NCBI RefSeq assembly: GCF_000244875.1
Contig: NC_016791.1
Coordinates: 1,927,001 to 1,991,000, forward strand
Reading direction: 5' to 3'
Length of the DNA: 64,000 nt
From: Clostridium sp. BNL1100
GTDB taxonomy: Bacteria > Bacillota > Clostridia > Acetivibrionales > DSM-1351
The position numbers were made by a program, and so were the translations under genes. Under the pieces are notes generated by a model that saw nothing but the letters and a program-made list of their open reading frames with translations, did not search any database and had not been told where the DNA came from. Below, piece after piece: positions 1 through 10,747 of the stretch. Each line of letters opens with the position of its first letter. The stretch's first letter is position 1.

Positions 1-905
1 TGGAGGTTAAAATATTTCAGAATACCGGAAAAGCAACTAATGCCTTTCAATCCAGAGACGTTGATGTCGTAACGGCTGATTACAATGAGTTTAAAAAATA
101 CATCGGTCGGACTGATATTTCACTTAAACGTTACCCCGGTAAAAACTATGAATTTTTATCGTTGAATATTACAAAAGGGCCAATGGCAAATAAGAGTTTG
201 AGAAGTGCCGTAGCAGGCTTTATTGATAAGAAAAAGCTTATTGATGCTGCCGCATATGGCATAGCTGTACCGGCTGAATTACCCATTATACCTAACTCAT
301 GGATAAACCAGCTGGTAAATATTGAACAGTATTCGGATTTAAAAAAGGCAAAACAGCTTATGACACAAAACGGATATGTTCTCTCGCGTAATAAATATGT
401 AAGCAAAACAAACAGTAAAGCCTTTTCATTAAAGCTAATTGTTAATCAGGAAAATGTATTAAGAGTAAATACTGCTAATGCTTTAGCCGCTCAGCTGGCT
501 AAAAATGGAATAACTGTAGAGGTTGAAAAGCTTACTTGGGAGAATGTGCAGAACAGAATAAAATCCGGTGCATATGATATGGCTTTACTGGGATATAAAA
601 TTTCAACAAAACCGGATTTGTCTTTTGCTTACTCTACGGAAAATATAAAGACAGGGCTTAATACTGCAAAATACAGCAATCCTGCAGTCGATGGGTATCT
701 ACAACAGATTTTAACCCAACCTGACGGTGAAAAACAAAAAAGTTTATATACGAACTTTTTAAAAACTGTTTTAGACGAAAGGCCATACATAGGCTTGTAT
801 TTTATCAATGAGGGAGTAATGTGCAGTAAAAACATAAAAGGAGCTGTAAATCCAAATGTATGGAGCAGCTATAATGATTTTTCACAGTGGTATGTACCGC
901 AATAA
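1..905 (+). CDS. ABC transporter substrate-binding protein, family 5 (3' end only)
   Basis: The reading frame is open from base 3, so the start lies upstream of the window and only about the last 300 residues are seen. The protein resembles the C-terminal lobe of the oligopeptide/dipeptide (SBP_bac_5) binding proteins: an ANKSLRSAVAGFID segment like the 'R+A+ +AID' motif of that family, then a domain in which peptides are reassembled (LAAQLAKNGITVEV) and a final YIGLYF element. In this family the protein is a lipoprotein outside the membrane that hands peptides or other ligands to an ABC permease. No permease or ATPase gene follows; lspA starts 32 bases after the stop. The ligand cannot be told from this fragment. 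Confidence 0.8.
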   Translation, partial: EVKIFQNTGKATNAFQSRDVDVVTADYNEFKKYIGRTDISLKRYPGKNYEFLSLNITKGPMANKSLRSAVAGFIDKKKLIDAAAYGIAVPAELPIIPNSWINQLVNIEQYSDLKKAKQLMTQNGYVLSRNKYVSKTNSKAFSLKLIVNQENVLRVNTANALAAQLAKNGITVEVEKLTWENVQNRIKSGAYDMALLGYKISTKPDLSFAYSTENIKTGLNTAKYSNPAVDGYLQQILTQPDGEKQKSLYTNFLKTVLDERPYIGLYFINEGVMCSKNIKGAVNPNVWSSYNDFSQWYVPQ

Positions 906-937
906 TTATATATTTAAAGAATGAATGGAGGACAAAT

Positions 938-1429
938 ATGCTTTGGGCGTTGATTATTATAGTGGGTTTTGCAATGGACAGACTAACAAAGGTTTGGGTT
1001 TTGGATAAAATCGCAGGTAACCCCGTAACCGTAATAAAAGATTTTTTTTACTTGAGGCATCTTGAAAACGAGGGCGCTGCTTTCAGTATTTTGCAGGGTA
1101 AAACTATTTTTCTTATTTTAATGGTATCCATAGTATCTTTGGCCATGTTATACTTTCTCATAAAGCATAAGCATAAGTTTTTGCGTCTTTCCTTGTCACT
1201 TATCCTGGGAGGTGCTTTGGGAAATCTGTACGATAGGATTTTCAGCGGTGGAAGCGTGGTGGATTTTCTGGAATTTCATTTTGGGTCATACGTTTTTCCA
1301 ACCTTTAATGTTGCGGATATATTAGTTGTAGTAGGAACAATTCTTCTTGCGATATATATATTGTTCTTGTACAAGGAAGAAAAGCCTGAAACTACTAAAC
1401 CAGAAAAAATTCAGAATGAAACAAAATAA
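938..1429 (+). CDS. lspA: Lipoprotein signal peptidase (signal peptidase II)
   Basis: This membrane aspartyl protease removes the signal peptide from prolipoproteins after diacylglyceryl modification. The 163-residue protein has the usual length and about four membrane segments. Family motifs are visible: NEGAAFS in the first half, GGALGNLYDRI, then VVDFLEF and FNVADI, whose Asp residues form the catalytic pair. The frame is open 51 bases further upstream, overlapping the previous gene, but the ATG at 938 is preceded by GGAGG at the right distance and begins the first helix (MLWALIII), so it is chosen. The C-terminal tail is Lys/Glu-rich. The pseudouridine synthase gene follows closely, a common clostridial and bacillar order. 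Confidence 0.95.
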   Translation: MLWALIIIVGFAMDRLTKVWVLDKIAGNPVTVIKDFFYLRHLENEGAAFSILQGKTIFLILMVSIVSLAMLYFLIKHKHKFLRLSLSLILGGALGNLYDRIFSGGSVVDFLEFHFGSYVFPTFNVADILVVVGTILLAIYILFLYKEEKPETTKPEKIQNETK

Positions 1430-1459
1430 AATAAATCATACATGTTCACGGAGGTTGCT

Positions 1460-2374
1460 TTGAAAGAATTTATTTTGGAATGTGATACAGACGGAGTAAG
1501 AATTGATTCATGGCTTGCGGTTAATCTGGAAGATTATTCAAGATCCTATATCCAGAAGCTCTGTCTGGATGGTAATATATGGGTAAACGAAGTGCAGGTA
1601 AAGTCAAATTATAAGGTGAAGCCGGGTGACAGTATAAAAGTGAATGTTCCTGACGCCGAAATTCTTGACGTAGAGCCGGAAGATATCCCTCTTGATATTG
1701 TATATGAGGACAAGCATATAATAGTTATAAACAAGCCTAAGGGAATGGTAGTGCACCCTGCTGTCGGAAACTACACGGGAACCTTGGTTAATGCCTTAAT
1801 GAAACACTGCGGGGATAGTTTGTCAGACATAAACGGTGTTATAAGACCCGGAATTGTGCATAGAATTGACAAGGATACATCCGGACTGCTTGTGGTCGCT
1901 AAAAGCAACATTGCACACGAAAGACTCTCTGAGAAACTTAAAACTCATGACATAAAAAGGGAATACATTGCACTTGTTGACGGTATTATATATGAAAACA
2001 GCGGTAAGATTGATGCACCTATCGGAAGACATCCTGTTGAACGAAAGAAGATGTGTGTTAATACTGAAAACGGAAGAAATGCTATTACCCATTTCAAGGT
2101 ACTGGAGAGATTCCCAAATACTACCTACCTTGAATTAAAACTTGAAACCGGAAGAACTCATCAGATAAGAGTGCATATGGCCTATATAAACCACCCTATT
2201 ATTGGGGATATGGTCTATGGAAGGAGAAAGCAAAAGTATAAAACAAAGGGGCAGGTACTTCATGCATGGAAACTTTCATTCCAACATCCTGTAACAGGTG
2301 AAGAGATGAAGTTTGAAACAGCTGTACCTGAATATTTTCAAAGTATTTTAAGTCAATTGAGAGAAAATCTATAG
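1460..2374 (+). CDS. RluA/RluD-family pseudouridine synthase
   Basis: Enzyme that converts specific uridines to pseudouridine in ribosomal RNA; RluD members modify 23S rRNA helix 69. An S4-like RNA-binding domain fills about residues 10-70 (SRSYIQKLCLDGNIWVN), followed by the catalytic domain with the signature HRIDKDTSGLL, in which the Asp is the catalytic nucleophile, and the later GRTHQIRVH motif. The start is ambiguous: an ATG lies at 1442, but GGAGG at 1450-1454 sits five bases before a TTG at 1460, so the TTG is preferred. It follows lspA by about 30 bases and is probably cotranscribed. The exact target among RluA, RluC and RluD types cannot be fixed from sequence alone. Confidence 0.9.
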   Translation: MKEFILECDTDGVRIDSWLAVNLEDYSRSYIQKLCLDGNIWVNEVQVKSNYKVKPGDSIKVNVPDAEILDVEPEDIPLDIVYEDKHIIVINKPKGMVVHPAVGNYTGTLVNALMKHCGDSLSDINGVIRPGIVHRIDKDTSGLLVVAKSNIAHERLSEKLKTHDIKREYIALVDGIIYENSGKIDAPIGRHPVERKKMCVNTENGRNAITHFKVLERFPNTTYLELKLETGRTHQIRVHMAYINHPIIGDMVYGRRKQKYKTKGQVLHAWKLSFQHPVTGEEMKFETAVPEYFQSILSQLRENL

Positions 2375-2400
2375 ACAAGCAGTTATTGTTATGGTATTAT
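2372..2400 (+). promoter_or_regulatory. Probable promoter of the pyr operon
   Basis: TAGACA (2372-2377), a 17-base spacer and TATTAT (2395-2400) make a fair sigma-A promoter that overlaps the stop codon of the pseudouridine synthase gene. It would start a leader of about 220 bases ahead of pyrR. Confidence 0.5.
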
Positions 2401-2430
2401 TTCATTTAAAAAGAGAGTTACCTTTAAATT

Positions 2431-2546
2431 AGTCCAGAGAGGCTATAAGGTGAGATATTAAAATATACTTGCATTTATGTATAATCATCAAAGTATGGTT
2501 GTATTTGTATATGTTAAGCTTCTTGCCTTAGGCAGGAAGCTTTTTT
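2431..2546 (+). promoter_or_regulatory. PyrR-responsive attenuator: PyrR-binding loop and leader terminator
   Basis: Bases 2433-2450 read TCCAGAGAGGCTATAAGG, a close match to the conserved anti-antiterminator loop bound by PyrR in pyr leaders (UCCAGAGAGGCU.GCAAGG). About 65 bases later a strong 12-bp stem with a 3-base loop (arms 2516-2527 and 2531-2542) runs into a T tract ending at 2546, a rho-independent terminator. In the known mechanism PyrR with UMP stabilises the binding loop and so permits the terminator, lowering pyr expression when pyrimidines are plentiful. Confidence 0.88.
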
Positions 2547-2630
2547 AGTATGTAGGCAAAATCGGCGAATCAATTGCATGTAAAAGTTTATATTAAAATA
2601 TATGCTGTAAAAATGAGAGGAGACGACCTT

Positions 2631-3167
2631 ATGGGACATACCGAGTTAATGGATGAAAACGCAATAGCAAGAGCTATAACAAGAATTTCCCACGAAATTA
2701 TTGAAAAAAATAAGGGAGTGGAAAATCTGGTATTGATAGGAATTCAGAGAAGAGGAGTTCCTCTTGCAGCCAGAATAGCAAATAAAATAAAAGATGTTGA
2801 AGGCAGGGAAATTCCGGTAGGAATTCTAGACATTACACTATATCGTGATGATCTTAGCCTCTTAAATGAACATCCCGTTATAAACGGTACAGAAATAAAC
2901 TTTGATATTGCAGGAAAGAAACTGGTCCTTGTCGATGACGTAATTTATACGGGAAGAACAGTAAGAGCAGCTATAGATGCTCTAATGGACATTAACAGAC
3001 CCCAAATGATTCAGCTTGCGGTGCTTATTGACAGGGGACACAGAGAACTTCCCATAAGGGCTGACTATGTAGGAAAGAACGTGCCTACATCAAGAAGTGA
3101 GATAGTACACGTTAATGTTTTTGAAATTGACGGTTTAAATAATGTTACTATAACGGGTAAGGAATAG
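2631..3167 (+). CDS. pyrR: Bifunctional pyr operon attenuator / uracil phosphoribosyltransferase
   Basis: PyrR binds the pyr leader RNA in response to UMP and also has uracil phosphoribosyltransferase activity. The 178-residue length is normal. The PRPP-binding loop is intact ([13 protein letters not shown], about residues 98-110). The open frame extends 57 bases upstream, but the ATG at 2631 follows a GAGGAGA ribosome site and gives the usual N-terminus, so it is chosen. It is the first gene of the operon it controls; its target loop lies about 180 bases upstream. pyrB begins 13 bases after its stop. Confidence 0.95.
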   Translation: MGHTELMDENAIARAITRISHEIIEKNKGVENLVLIGIQRRGVPLAARIANKIKDVEGREIPVGILDITLYRDDLSLLNEHPVINGTEINFDIAGKKLVLVDDVIYTGRTVRAAIDALMDINRPQMIQLAVLIDRGHRELPIRADYVGKNVPTSRSEIVHVNVFEIDGLNNVTITGKE

Positions 3168-3180
3168 GAGAAAAAGAAAT

Positions 3181-4122
3181 ATGAACTTGAAATCCAAAGA
3201 TTTACTGGGACTGAGGGATATTTCGGCAGAAGAAATTGAGTATATTCTAAATACCGCCAAAACAATGAAATGTATTGTTACATCAAACAACAAAAAAACA
3301 GCGCATCTTCAGGGAAAATCAATCATTACACTATTCTACGAAAACAGTACAAGAACAAGACTATCATTTGAACTGGCTTCCAAGTATATGGGAGCCAGCG
3401 CCGCAAATATATCCGCATCAAGCAGCAGCGTTCAAAAGGGCGAAACATTAATAGACACAGGAAAAACAATTGACGATATGGGTTCGGATATAATAATAAT
3501 GAGACATCCAATGTCCGGGGCACCTCATCTTCTTGCTAAAAACGTAAAATCCTCAATAATAAATGCCGGGGATGGTATGAATGAACATCCCACACAGGCT
3601 TTACTTGACATGTTTACAATACAGGAGAAAAAGGGTACATTAAAGGGCCTGAAGGTGGCCATTATAGGAGACATACTTCACAGCAGAGTTGCCAGAAGTA
3701 ATATATGGGGGCTGACAAAAATGGGTGCGGAGGTTAATGTATCCGGGCCTGCTACGCTGATGCCCCCTGAGATTGAAAAAATGGGTGTAAATGTTTTCAG
3801 TACGGTTCAGGAAGCAATGCTGGATGCTGATGTTGTCATGGGTCTGAGAATTCAGTTGGAGCGTCAGAAGAAGGGGTTGTTCCCCACAATAAGAGAATAC
3901 GCAAGGTTTTTCGGAGTTGACGATAAAAGGTTAAAACTTGCCAAGGAGGATGCAATAGTGCTTCATCCCGGCCCTGTAAACAGAGGGGTTGAGCTTTCTA
4001 CCTCAGTCACTGACGGAGAACAGTCTTTCATAAACGAACAGGTAACTAATGGAGTTGCAGTGAGAATGGCACTGCTATATCTTTTAACAAGGAGGGGAAC
4101 CGTAAATGAAGTTACTAATTAA
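3181..4122 (+). CDS. pyrB: Aspartate carbamoyltransferase catalytic subunit
   Basis: Joins carbamoyl phosphate and L-aspartate to N-carbamoyl-aspartate, the second step of pyrimidine synthesis, in the cytoplasm. The carbamoyl phosphate site [11 protein letters not shown] lies near residue 52, [12 protein letters not shown] near residue 135, and HPGPVNRG near residue 260 contributes to the aspartate side. At 313 residues it is a full-length catalytic chain. No regulatory chain (pyrI) is present nearby, as is usual for operons with PyrR control. Its last 17 bases overlap pyrC, which suggests coupled translation. Confidence 0.96.
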   Translation: MNLKSKDLLGLRDISAEEIEYILNTAKTMKCIVTSNNKKTAHLQGKSIITLFYENSTRTRLSFELASKYMGASAANISASSSSVQKGETLIDTGKTIDDMGSDIIIMRHPMSGAPHLLAKNVKSSIINAGDGMNEHPTQALLDMFTIQEKKGTLKGLKVAIIGDILHSRVARSNIWGLTKMGAEVNVSGPATLMPPEIEKMGVNVFSTVQEAMLDADVVMGLRIQLERQKKGLFPTIREYARFFGVDDKRLKLAKEDAIVLHPGPVNRGVELSTSVTDGEQSFINEQVTNGVAVRMALLYLLTRRGTVNEVTN

Positions 4123-5392
4123 AAACGGACATGTTCTGGACGTAAAAACCAGTTTGGACAGTGTTGCAGACATATTGGTAGTGGATGGAATTATCCATGA
4201 TATAGGAAGCGAAATAGATGAAACCGGTTGTGAAGTAATTGATGCTAATGGCTTGTATGTAATTCCGGGTCTTGTAGATGCTCATTGTCACCTGAGAGAC
4301 CCCGGATATGAGTATAAGGAAGATATAGAGACAGGAACGAGAAGTGCGGCTAAAGGCGGTTTTACCTCAGTTGCGTGCATGCCAAATACCAACCCGGTAC
4401 TGGACAACGAAGCAATGGTAAAGTATGTAATAAATAAAGCGAAAATTGATGGTATTGTAAATGTATTTCCTATTGGAGCAGTGTCAAAAGGGCTAAAGGG
4501 AGAGGAACTAAGTGAAATCGGGGAGCTCAAATTTGCAGGTGCGGTTGCACTTTCAGATGACGGCAGACCTGTCGGTAACTCCTCATTAATGAAAAAGGCA
4601 ATGCAATATGCCTCAATGTTTGATATAACAATTATTTCACACTGTGAAGACCTTGACCTTGTAGACGAAGGGCTTATGAATGAAGGCTTCCAGTCATCAA
4701 TTCTCGGATTGAAAGGCAATCCTGCTCCCGCTGAAGAAGTAATGATTGCAAGAGATTTGATACTGGCGGAATATACAAAGGCAACAATTCACATAGCTCA
4801 TGTAAGTACAGAGCTGGGAGTTGATTTAATAAGGAATGCTAAAAAAAGAGGTGTAAGAGTTACTGCTGAAACATGTCCCCATTATTTTACACTCACTGAT
4901 AATGCGTGTGAAGGTTTTAATACAAATGCAAAGGTAAATCCTCCGTTAAGGACGCAAAAGGATGTGGATGCAATAATTCAAGGCTTAAAAGACGGCACCA
5001 TAGATATTATATCAACAGACCACGCACCTCATCATATTGACGAGAAAAATGTAGAATTCAAAATTGCCGCAAATGGAATGGTTGGCTTTGAAACAGCTTT
5101 TCCTCTGGCAATTACCTATCTGGTCAAACCCGGACATATGACACTTAAAGAACTTGTATATAAAATGAGTTTTAATCCATCACAAATGCTGGGACTTAAT
5201 AAAGGTACCATTGAAGTCGGCAAACTGGCTGATCTCATGATTTTTGATATAAATGAACAATATAAGGTAGATATCACTAAATTCGAATCAAAAGGCAGAA
5301 ATTCACCGTTTAACGGGTTTTCACTATACGGTCAGCCTCAGTATACCATTGTAGGCGGAAGCCCTGTGGTCAGAAAAAAGGTACTGTTGTAA
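4106..5392 (+). CDS. pyrC: Dihydroorotase, class I
   Basis: Zinc enzyme that cyclises carbamoyl-aspartate to dihydroorotate. The amidohydrolase landmarks are all present: [10 protein letters not shown] (His-x-His zinc ligands, about residue 60), [20 protein letters not shown], and STDHAPHH with the catalytic Asp near residue 300. The 428-residue length fits the class I bacterial enzyme found beside pyrB. It starts inside the end of pyrB and is followed by a 42-base gap before pyrF. Confidence 0.96.
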   Translation: MKLLIKNGHVLDVKTSLDSVADILVVDGIIHDIGSEIDETGCEVIDANGLYVIPGLVDAHCHLRDPGYEYKEDIETGTRSAAKGGFTSVACMPNTNPVLDNEAMVKYVINKAKIDGIVNVFPIGAVSKGLKGEELSEIGELKFAGAVALSDDGRPVGNSSLMKKAMQYASMFDITIISHCEDLDLVDEGLMNEGFQSSILGLKGNPAPAEEVMIARDLILAEYTKATIHIAHVSTELGVDLIRNAKKRGVRVTAETCPHYFTLTDNACEGFNTNAKVNPPLRTQKDVDAIIQGLKDGTIDIISTDHAPHHIDEKNVEFKIAANGMVGFETAFPLAITYLVKPGHMTLKELVYKMSFNPSQMLGLNKGTIEVGKLADLMIFDINEQYKVDITKFESKGRNSPFNGFSLYGQPQYTIVGGSPVVRKKVLL

Positions 5393-5446
5393 AAATTATT
5401 ATGCATTGGGTAATAATTTGTATATTGCCCGGAAATGGAGATAAAA

Positions 5447-6385
5447 ATGTTTATTGACAGACTTATTGAGAGTATTCAGGAAAAGAATAATCCGACTGTT
5501 GTAGGGTTGGATCCAAAGATTGAATATGTGCCGGCTTTTATTAAAGACAAAGCCTTTAAAGAATATGGTAAAAATTTAAAGGGAGCTTCTGAAGCTATTC
5601 TAAGCTTTAATAAAATGATAATTGATTCAATATACGATGAGGTTCCAGCAGTTAAACCACAGCTTGCTTACTACGAAATGTATGGAATCGATGGATTAAT
5701 TGCTTTCGAGGAAACCTGTAAATATGCAAAGGGCAAGGGCTTGATTGTTATTGCAGACGGAAAGAGAAATGATATTGGAACAACTGCCGAGGCTTATTCA
5801 AAGAGTTTTCTTGGTGAAACGGAAATAGACGATGGAGTAAAGCAAAAGGTTTTCGATGTAGATGCACTTACGGTAAGTCCGTATCTGGGAATTGACGGAA
5901 TTAAACCTTTTATTCAGGACTGTATAAACTTTGACAAGGGAATATTCGTACTGGTAAAGACATCCAATAAGTCCTCGGGGCAGCTCCAAGATCTGGTAAC
6001 TGAACAATGCAAAAGCATTTACGAAGTTATGGCCGGATATGTACATGAATGGGGAAAACCCCTTATGGGCAAATATGGCTACAGCAGTGTTGGAGCAGTG
6101 GTGGGAGCAACATACCCTAATCAGGCCAAATTGTTAAGGTCAATTATGAAAAATGCATATATTCTGGTTCCGGGATACGGGGCACAGGGGGGAACAGCAA
6201 GAGATTGTGCAAATTCCTTCAACAGGGATGGACTTGGTGCAATTGTGAATGCATCCAGAAGTGTAATTTGTGCATATAAATCAGAAACATGGAAGAATGA
6301 ATATACCGAAGAGAAGTTTGCAGAAGCTGCAAGGGCAGAAGTTTTGAGAATGAAGGAAGATTTGAACGCTGCACTTGGCAGATAA
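5447..6385 (+). CDS. pyrF: Orotidine 5'-phosphate decarboxylase, long (type 2) form
   Basis: Decarboxylates OMP to UMP, the last step of the pathway. The signature DGKRNDIGTTAEAY near residue 100 carries the catalytic Lys/Asp charge network. At 312 residues this is the longer type 2 form (TIGR02127-like) found in clostridia and mycobacteria rather than the 235-residue B. subtilis form. Two nearby starts exist; the ATG at 5435 overlaps the GGAG that serves the ATG at 5447, so 5447 is chosen. carA follows by 24 bases. Confidence 0.94.
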   Translation: MFIDRLIESIQEKNNPTVVGLDPKIEYVPAFIKDKAFKEYGKNLKGASEAILSFNKMIIDSIYDEVPAVKPQLAYYEMYGIDGLIAFEETCKYAKGKGLIVIADGKRNDIGTTAEAYSKSFLGETEIDDGVKQKVFDVDALTVSPYLGIDGIKPFIQDCINFDKGIFVLVKTSNKSSGQLQDLVTEQCKSIYEVMAGYVHEWGKPLMGKYGYSSVGAVVGATYPNQAKLLRSIMKNAYILVPGYGAQGGTARDCANSFNRDGLGAIVNASRSVICAYKSETWKNEYTEEKFAEAARAEVLRMKEDLNAALGR

Positions 6386-6409
6386 ATAATAAGACACAGA
6401 GGTGAGAAT

Positions 6410-7492
6410 ATGAAGGCTTTTTTATTACTGGAAGACGGTACGATATTCGAAGGCAACAGCTTTGGAATGGAAGGTAAGGTAGTTGGAGAGGTGGTTTTTA
6501 ACACGGGTATGACAGGCTACCAGGAAGTTCTGACAGACCCGTCATACTGCGGACAAATAGTATGTATGACTTATCCCTTGATAGGTAACTATGGTGTAAA
6601 TATAGATGATATTGAATCCTTAAAACCCCAGGTAAAAGGTTTTATAGTCAGGGAGCTTTGCAAAACTCCAAGTAACTGGAGATCAATTGAAACCTTGAAT
6701 GAATATTTGAAAAGAAATGAGATAACAGGTCTTGAGGGTATTGATACAAGAGCATTAACAAGGATTTTGCGTGATAATGGTACAATGAAAGGTACTATAA
6801 TTACGGCAGAACAGCTGGAAAATATACAGGAAGAACTTACAAACGTAAATAGCTATACAATTAACAACCCTGTATTACAAGTTACTACAAATGAAATAAA
6901 ACATTACAAAGGCGAAGGCCACAAAGTAGCTCTTATAGATTACGGCTTGAAACAGAATATTGTAAGATCATTGTTAAACAGGGGCTGTGAAGTATATATC
7001 TTCCCTGCAAACGCAACAGCGGAGGAAGTTTTGGAAATAGACCCCGACGGAATAATGCTTTCTAACGGACCCGGAGACCCAAAGGATTGTCAGTTCCAGA
7101 TAGAGACAATTAAAAAACTCATAGGTAAAAAGCCAATATTCGGAATTTGCCTTGGACATCAGTTGACAGCATTAGCTAACGGAGCAAATACCGTAAAACT
7201 CAAATACGGGCATAGGGGCTGTAACCATCCTGTAAAAGATATAGCAAAGGATCTCACCTACATTACTTCCCAAAACCATGGGTACACAATTGTCGACGAA
7301 TCACTTGATAGAGAAACTATGACTGTAAGTCATATAAATATGAACGACGGAACTATCGAAGGAATAAAGTACAAAAATGCTCCGCTTTTCACTGTACAAT
7401 TTCACCCTGAAGCATCACCGGGGCCGGGAGACACAGCATATTTGTTCGACGAGTTTATTAAAATGATAGATTATTCAAAAAGTAGTTTATAA
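6410..7492 (+). CDS. carA: Carbamoyl-phosphate synthase small (glutaminase) subunit
   Basis: Class I glutamine amidotransferase that delivers ammonia from glutamine to the large subunit. The N-terminal CarA domain holds NTGMTGYQEVLTDPSY; the C-terminal amidotransferase domain has the nucleophile Cys in GICLGHQL (about residue 246) and the His/Glu of the triad in FHPEASPGP. Length (360) is typical. GTG or other starts are not needed: AGGTGAGA precedes the ATG. It sits 22 bases before carB, its partner. Confidence 0.96.
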   Translation: MKAFLLLEDGTIFEGNSFGMEGKVVGEVVFNTGMTGYQEVLTDPSYCGQIVCMTYPLIGNYGVNIDDIESLKPQVKGFIVRELCKTPSNWRSIETLNEYLKRNEITGLEGIDTRALTRILRDNGTMKGTIITAEQLENIQEELTNVNSYTINNPVLQVTTNEIKHYKGEGHKVALIDYGLKQNIVRSLLNRGCEVYIFPANATAEEVLEIDPDGIMLSNGPGDPKDCQFQIETIKKLIGKKPIFGICLGHQLTALANGANTVKLKYGHRGCNHPVKDIAKDLTYITSQNHGYTIVDESLDRETMTVSHINMNDGTIEGIKYKNAPLFTVQFHPEASPGPGDTAYLFDEFIKMIDYSKSSL

Positions 7493-7514
7493 AAGAAGCT
7501 GGAGGATATAACAA

Positions 7515-10500
7515 ATGCCTAAACGTAATGATATACATAAAGTATTGGTTATCGGGTCCGGTCCGATAATAATCGGTCAGGCCGCAGAATTTGACTATGC
7601 AGGAACTCAGGCGTGTCAGGCGCTCAAGGAAGAGGGAATAGAGGTAGTGCTGGTAAACAGCAATCCTGCTACCATAATGACTGATACGAATATAGCTGAC
7701 AAGGTTTATATAGAACCGCTTAAAGCTGAAGTAGTTAAAAATATAATAAGATGTGAAAAACCTGATAGCATCTTACCCACACTGGGAGGCCAAACAGGCC
7801 TGAATCTGGCGATGGAACTTGCAGAATCAGGTTTTTTACAGGAGCAGGGAGTAAAGCTTCTGGGAACAGCTACTGAAGCAATAAAAATGGCTGAAGACAG
7901 ACAGGATTTCAAGGACACAATGGAACGCATAGGCGAACCATGTATTGCAAGCAAGGTTGTTACAACAATAGAGGATGCGGTAGAGTTTGCCCGTGAGATT
8001 GATTATCCGGTTATTGTAAGACCTGCATACACCCTTGGAGGTACCGGGGGAGGAATTGTATATAATGAAGAAGAACTGAGGGAAATAGGAGAAAACGGAC
8101 TAAGACTCAGCCGTGTTCATCAGGTTCTTATTGAAAAATGTATATCAGGTTGGAAAGAAATCGAATACGAAGTAATGAGAGACAGCAAGGGGAATGTTAT
8201 AACCGTGTGTAACATGGAAAACATCGACCCTGTTGGAGTCCATACCGGAGACAGTATAGTTGTGGCACCTTCCCAGACACTTGCAGATAAAGAATATCAA
8301 ATGCTTAGAACCTCTGCACTGAAAATAATATCAGCCTTGGGAATACAGGGAGGCTGTAATGTACAATACGCCCTGCATCCAACAAGCTTTGAATATGCCG
8401 TAATAGAAGTTAACCCCAGAGTTAGCAGATCATCGGCACTTGCATCAAAGGCGACCGGATACCCAATAGCAAAGGTTGCTTCAAAGATAGCAATAGGCTA
8501 CGGTCTTGATGAAATAAAAAATGCCGTAACCGGAAAGACATATGCTTGCTTTGAACCAACTCTTGACTATGTTGTAGTAAAAATACCTAAATGGCCTTTT
8601 GACAAATTTGTCAAGGCAAAGAGAACACTGGGAACACAGATGAAGGCAACAGGAGAGGTAATGTCCATAAGCAGCTCCTTTGAGGCGGCTCTAATGAAAG
8701 CCATACGTTCACTGGAACTGGGAATATTTACACTGGAACAGGATATTTACAAAAATCTTGAAGGCAGTGAGATATTAAAAAAACTTCATGATATTAACGA
8801 CGAAAGAATATTTGTCATAGCAGAGGCAATAAGACGTTCTATAACAGTTGAAGAAATTCATGAAATAACCAAGATAGATTATTTCTTCCTTTGCAAGATT
8901 AAAGAACTGGTTTTAATGGAAGAAAAGCTTAAAACCGTAAGTAAGGATCAGCTAGATAAGGATATTCTAAAAAAAGCAAAGAAAATGGGCTTTACAGACA
9001 GAATAATCGCCAAGCTGTCCGCAATTCCCCAAAAAGAAATAACCGAACTGAGAAAGCAGAAAAATATTACCGCGGCATATAAAATGGTTGACACCTGTGC
9101 TGCGGAGTTTGAGGCTGTAACACCATACTATTACTCAACCTACGATGACCATTCTGAGGTTAAGAAATCCGATAGAGAAAAGGTTCTGGTTCTGGGTTCA
9201 GGACCAATAAGAATAGGTCAGGGAATAGAATTTGACTACTGCTCTGTCCACTCTGTATGGGCATTGAAAGAGCTAGGGTATGAAACCATAATTGCAAACA
9301 ATAACCCTGAAACCGTAAGTACTGATTTTGATACAGCCGACAGGCTTTACTTTGAACCCTTGACGCCTGAGGATGTGGCAAATATAGTTGAAGCAGAAAA
9401 TCCAAAAGGAGCTATAGTACAGTTCGGAGGGCAAACTGCTATCAAACTCACTAAGGCTCTGGATGATATGGGAGTTAGGATATTTGGTACTGAAGCTAAA
9501 AATGTAGACGCCGCAGAGGACAGAGAAAAATTTGATAAAATACTTGAAAAGACAGGTATTCCAAGGCCTCAAGGAAAGACTATATTTACTCTTGATGAGG
9601 CGATAGGAGCAGCTAATGAGCTGGGATATCCGGTACTTGTAAGACCTTCCTATGTACTTGGAGGACAAGGTATGGAAATAGCCTACAATGACAAGGATGT
9701 CAAAGAGTTTATGGAGATAATAACCAGGACCGTTCAGGAGCATCCCATACTGGTTGATAAATACATGATGGGTAAGGAAATAGAGGTTGACGCAATCTGT
9801 GATGGTGAGGAAATACTTATACCCGGTATTATGGAACATCTTGAAAGGGCTGGAGTTCACTCAGGAGACAGTATATCTGTATACCCATCACAGACCATAA
9901 GCGACAAGGTTAAGGAGGTTATAGTAGATTACACTGTAAAACTTGCAAAAGCCTTGAATGTAGTAGGAATGGTAAACATACAGTACGTTTTATATAACAA
10001 TCAGGTTTACGTAATAGAGGTAAATCCAAGATCAAGTCGTACTGTTCCATATATCAGCAAAGTTACAGGAATTCCAATGGTAAATTTGGCAACAAAAGTA
10101 ATGATGGGCAAGAAGCTTAAGGATTTCAAGTACGGAACAGGCTTATACAGAGAACCCGGATATGTTTCGGTAAAAGTTCCTGTATTCTCTTTTGAAAAAC
10201 TCCATGAAGTGGACACAAGCCTTGGGCCTGAAATGAAGTCTACAGGTGAAGTACTTGGAATAGCGGACAATTTCCCAGAAGCTTTGTACAAAGGCATTAT
10301 AGCATCCGGAATAAAGCTGCCAAAGCCGGGGGATGGAATACTTATGACAGTTAGAGACACTGATAAGCCAGAATTGATTCATATTGCAGAGGAATTTGAA
10401 AAGTTGGGCTTTACCCTCTATGCAACAGGTAAGACTGCAAATATGCTGAATAATAACGGAATAGCAACAAATGCTGTAAGAAAGCTGGATGAAGGCTCGC

Positions 10501-10730
10501 CAAATATAATTGAGCTAATTCATGCAGGTAAGCTGGCAATGATAATAAATACACCGACTAAAGGCAGAAACTCGGACAGAGATGGTTTTAAAATAAGAAG
10601 AAAAGCCGTTGAAATGTCAATACCGTGTCTGACCTCACTTGATACGGCAGAAGCAATAATAAAATGCCTCAAGCTCGGTAAAACCGAAGGTGAGCTTGAA
10701 GTACTGAATTTAAGCATATTTGACGAGTAA
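7515..10730 (+). CDS. carB: Carbamoyl-phosphate synthase large subunit
   Basis: Makes carbamoyl phosphate from bicarbonate, ammonia and two ATP. The 1071-residue protein shows the expected internal duplication: each half starts with a glycine-rich segment ([19 protein letters not shown] near 11; [19 protein letters not shown] near 556) and continues with an ATP-grasp domain ([28 protein letters not shown]). An MGS-like allosteric domain occupies about the last 130 residues ([15 protein letters not shown]). No truncation or frameshift is seen. pyrK follows after 17 bases. Confidence 0.97.
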   Translation: MPKRNDIHKVLVIGSGPIIIGQAAEFDYAGTQACQALKEEGIEVVLVNSNPATIMTDTNIADKVYIEPLKAEVVKNIIRCEKPDSILPTLGGQTGLNLAMELAESGFLQEQGVKLLGTATEAIKMAEDRQDFKDTMERIGEPCIASKVVTTIEDAVEFAREIDYPVIVRPAYTLGGTGGGIVYNEEELREIGENGLRLSRVHQVLIEKCISGWKEIEYEVMRDSKGNVITVCNMENIDPVGVHTGDSIVVAPSQTLADKEYQMLRTSALKIISALGIQGGCNVQYALHPTSFEYAVIEVNPRVSRSSALASKATGYPIAKVASKIAIGYGLDEIKNAVTGKTYACFEPTLDYVVVKIPKWPFDKFVKAKRTLGTQMKATGEVMSISSSFEAALMKAIRSLELGIFTLEQDIYKNLEGSEILKKLHDINDERIFVIAEAIRRSITVEEIHEITKIDYFFLCKIKELVLMEEKLKTVSKDQLDKDILKKAKKMGFTDRIIAKLSAIPQKEITELRKQKNITAAYKMVDTCAAEFEAVTPYYYSTYDDHSEVKKSDREKVLVLGSGPIRIGQGIEFDYCSVHSVWALKELGYETIIANNNPETVSTDFDTADRLYFEPLTPEDVANIVEAENPKGAIVQFGGQTAIKLTKALDDMGVRIFGTEAKNVDAAEDREKFDKILEKTGIPRPQGKTIFTLDEAIGAANELGYPVLVRPSYVLGGQGMEIAYNDKDVKEFMEIITRTVQEHPILVDKYMMGKEIEVDAICDGEEILIPGIMEHLERAGVHSGDSISVYPSQTISDKVKEVIVDYTVKLAKALNVVGMVNIQYVLYNNQVYVIEVNPRSSRTVPYISKVTGIPMVNLATKVMMGKKLKDFKYGTGLYREPGYVSVKVPVFSFEKLHEVDTSLGPEMKSTGEVLGIADNFPEALYKGIIASGIKLPKPGDGILMTVRDTDKPELIHIAEEFEKLGFTLYATGKTANMLNNNGIATNAVRKLDEGSPNIIELIHAGKLAMIINTPTKGRNSDRDGFKIRRKAVEMSIPCLTSLDTAEAIIKCLKLGKTEGELEVLNLSIFDE

Positions 10731-10747
10731 AAATACCGGAGGTAAAT

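Noticed and set aside
9273-9860. A 195-codon minus-strand frame within carB
   Set aside because: Antisense to a highly conserved gene, odd composition, no start signal.
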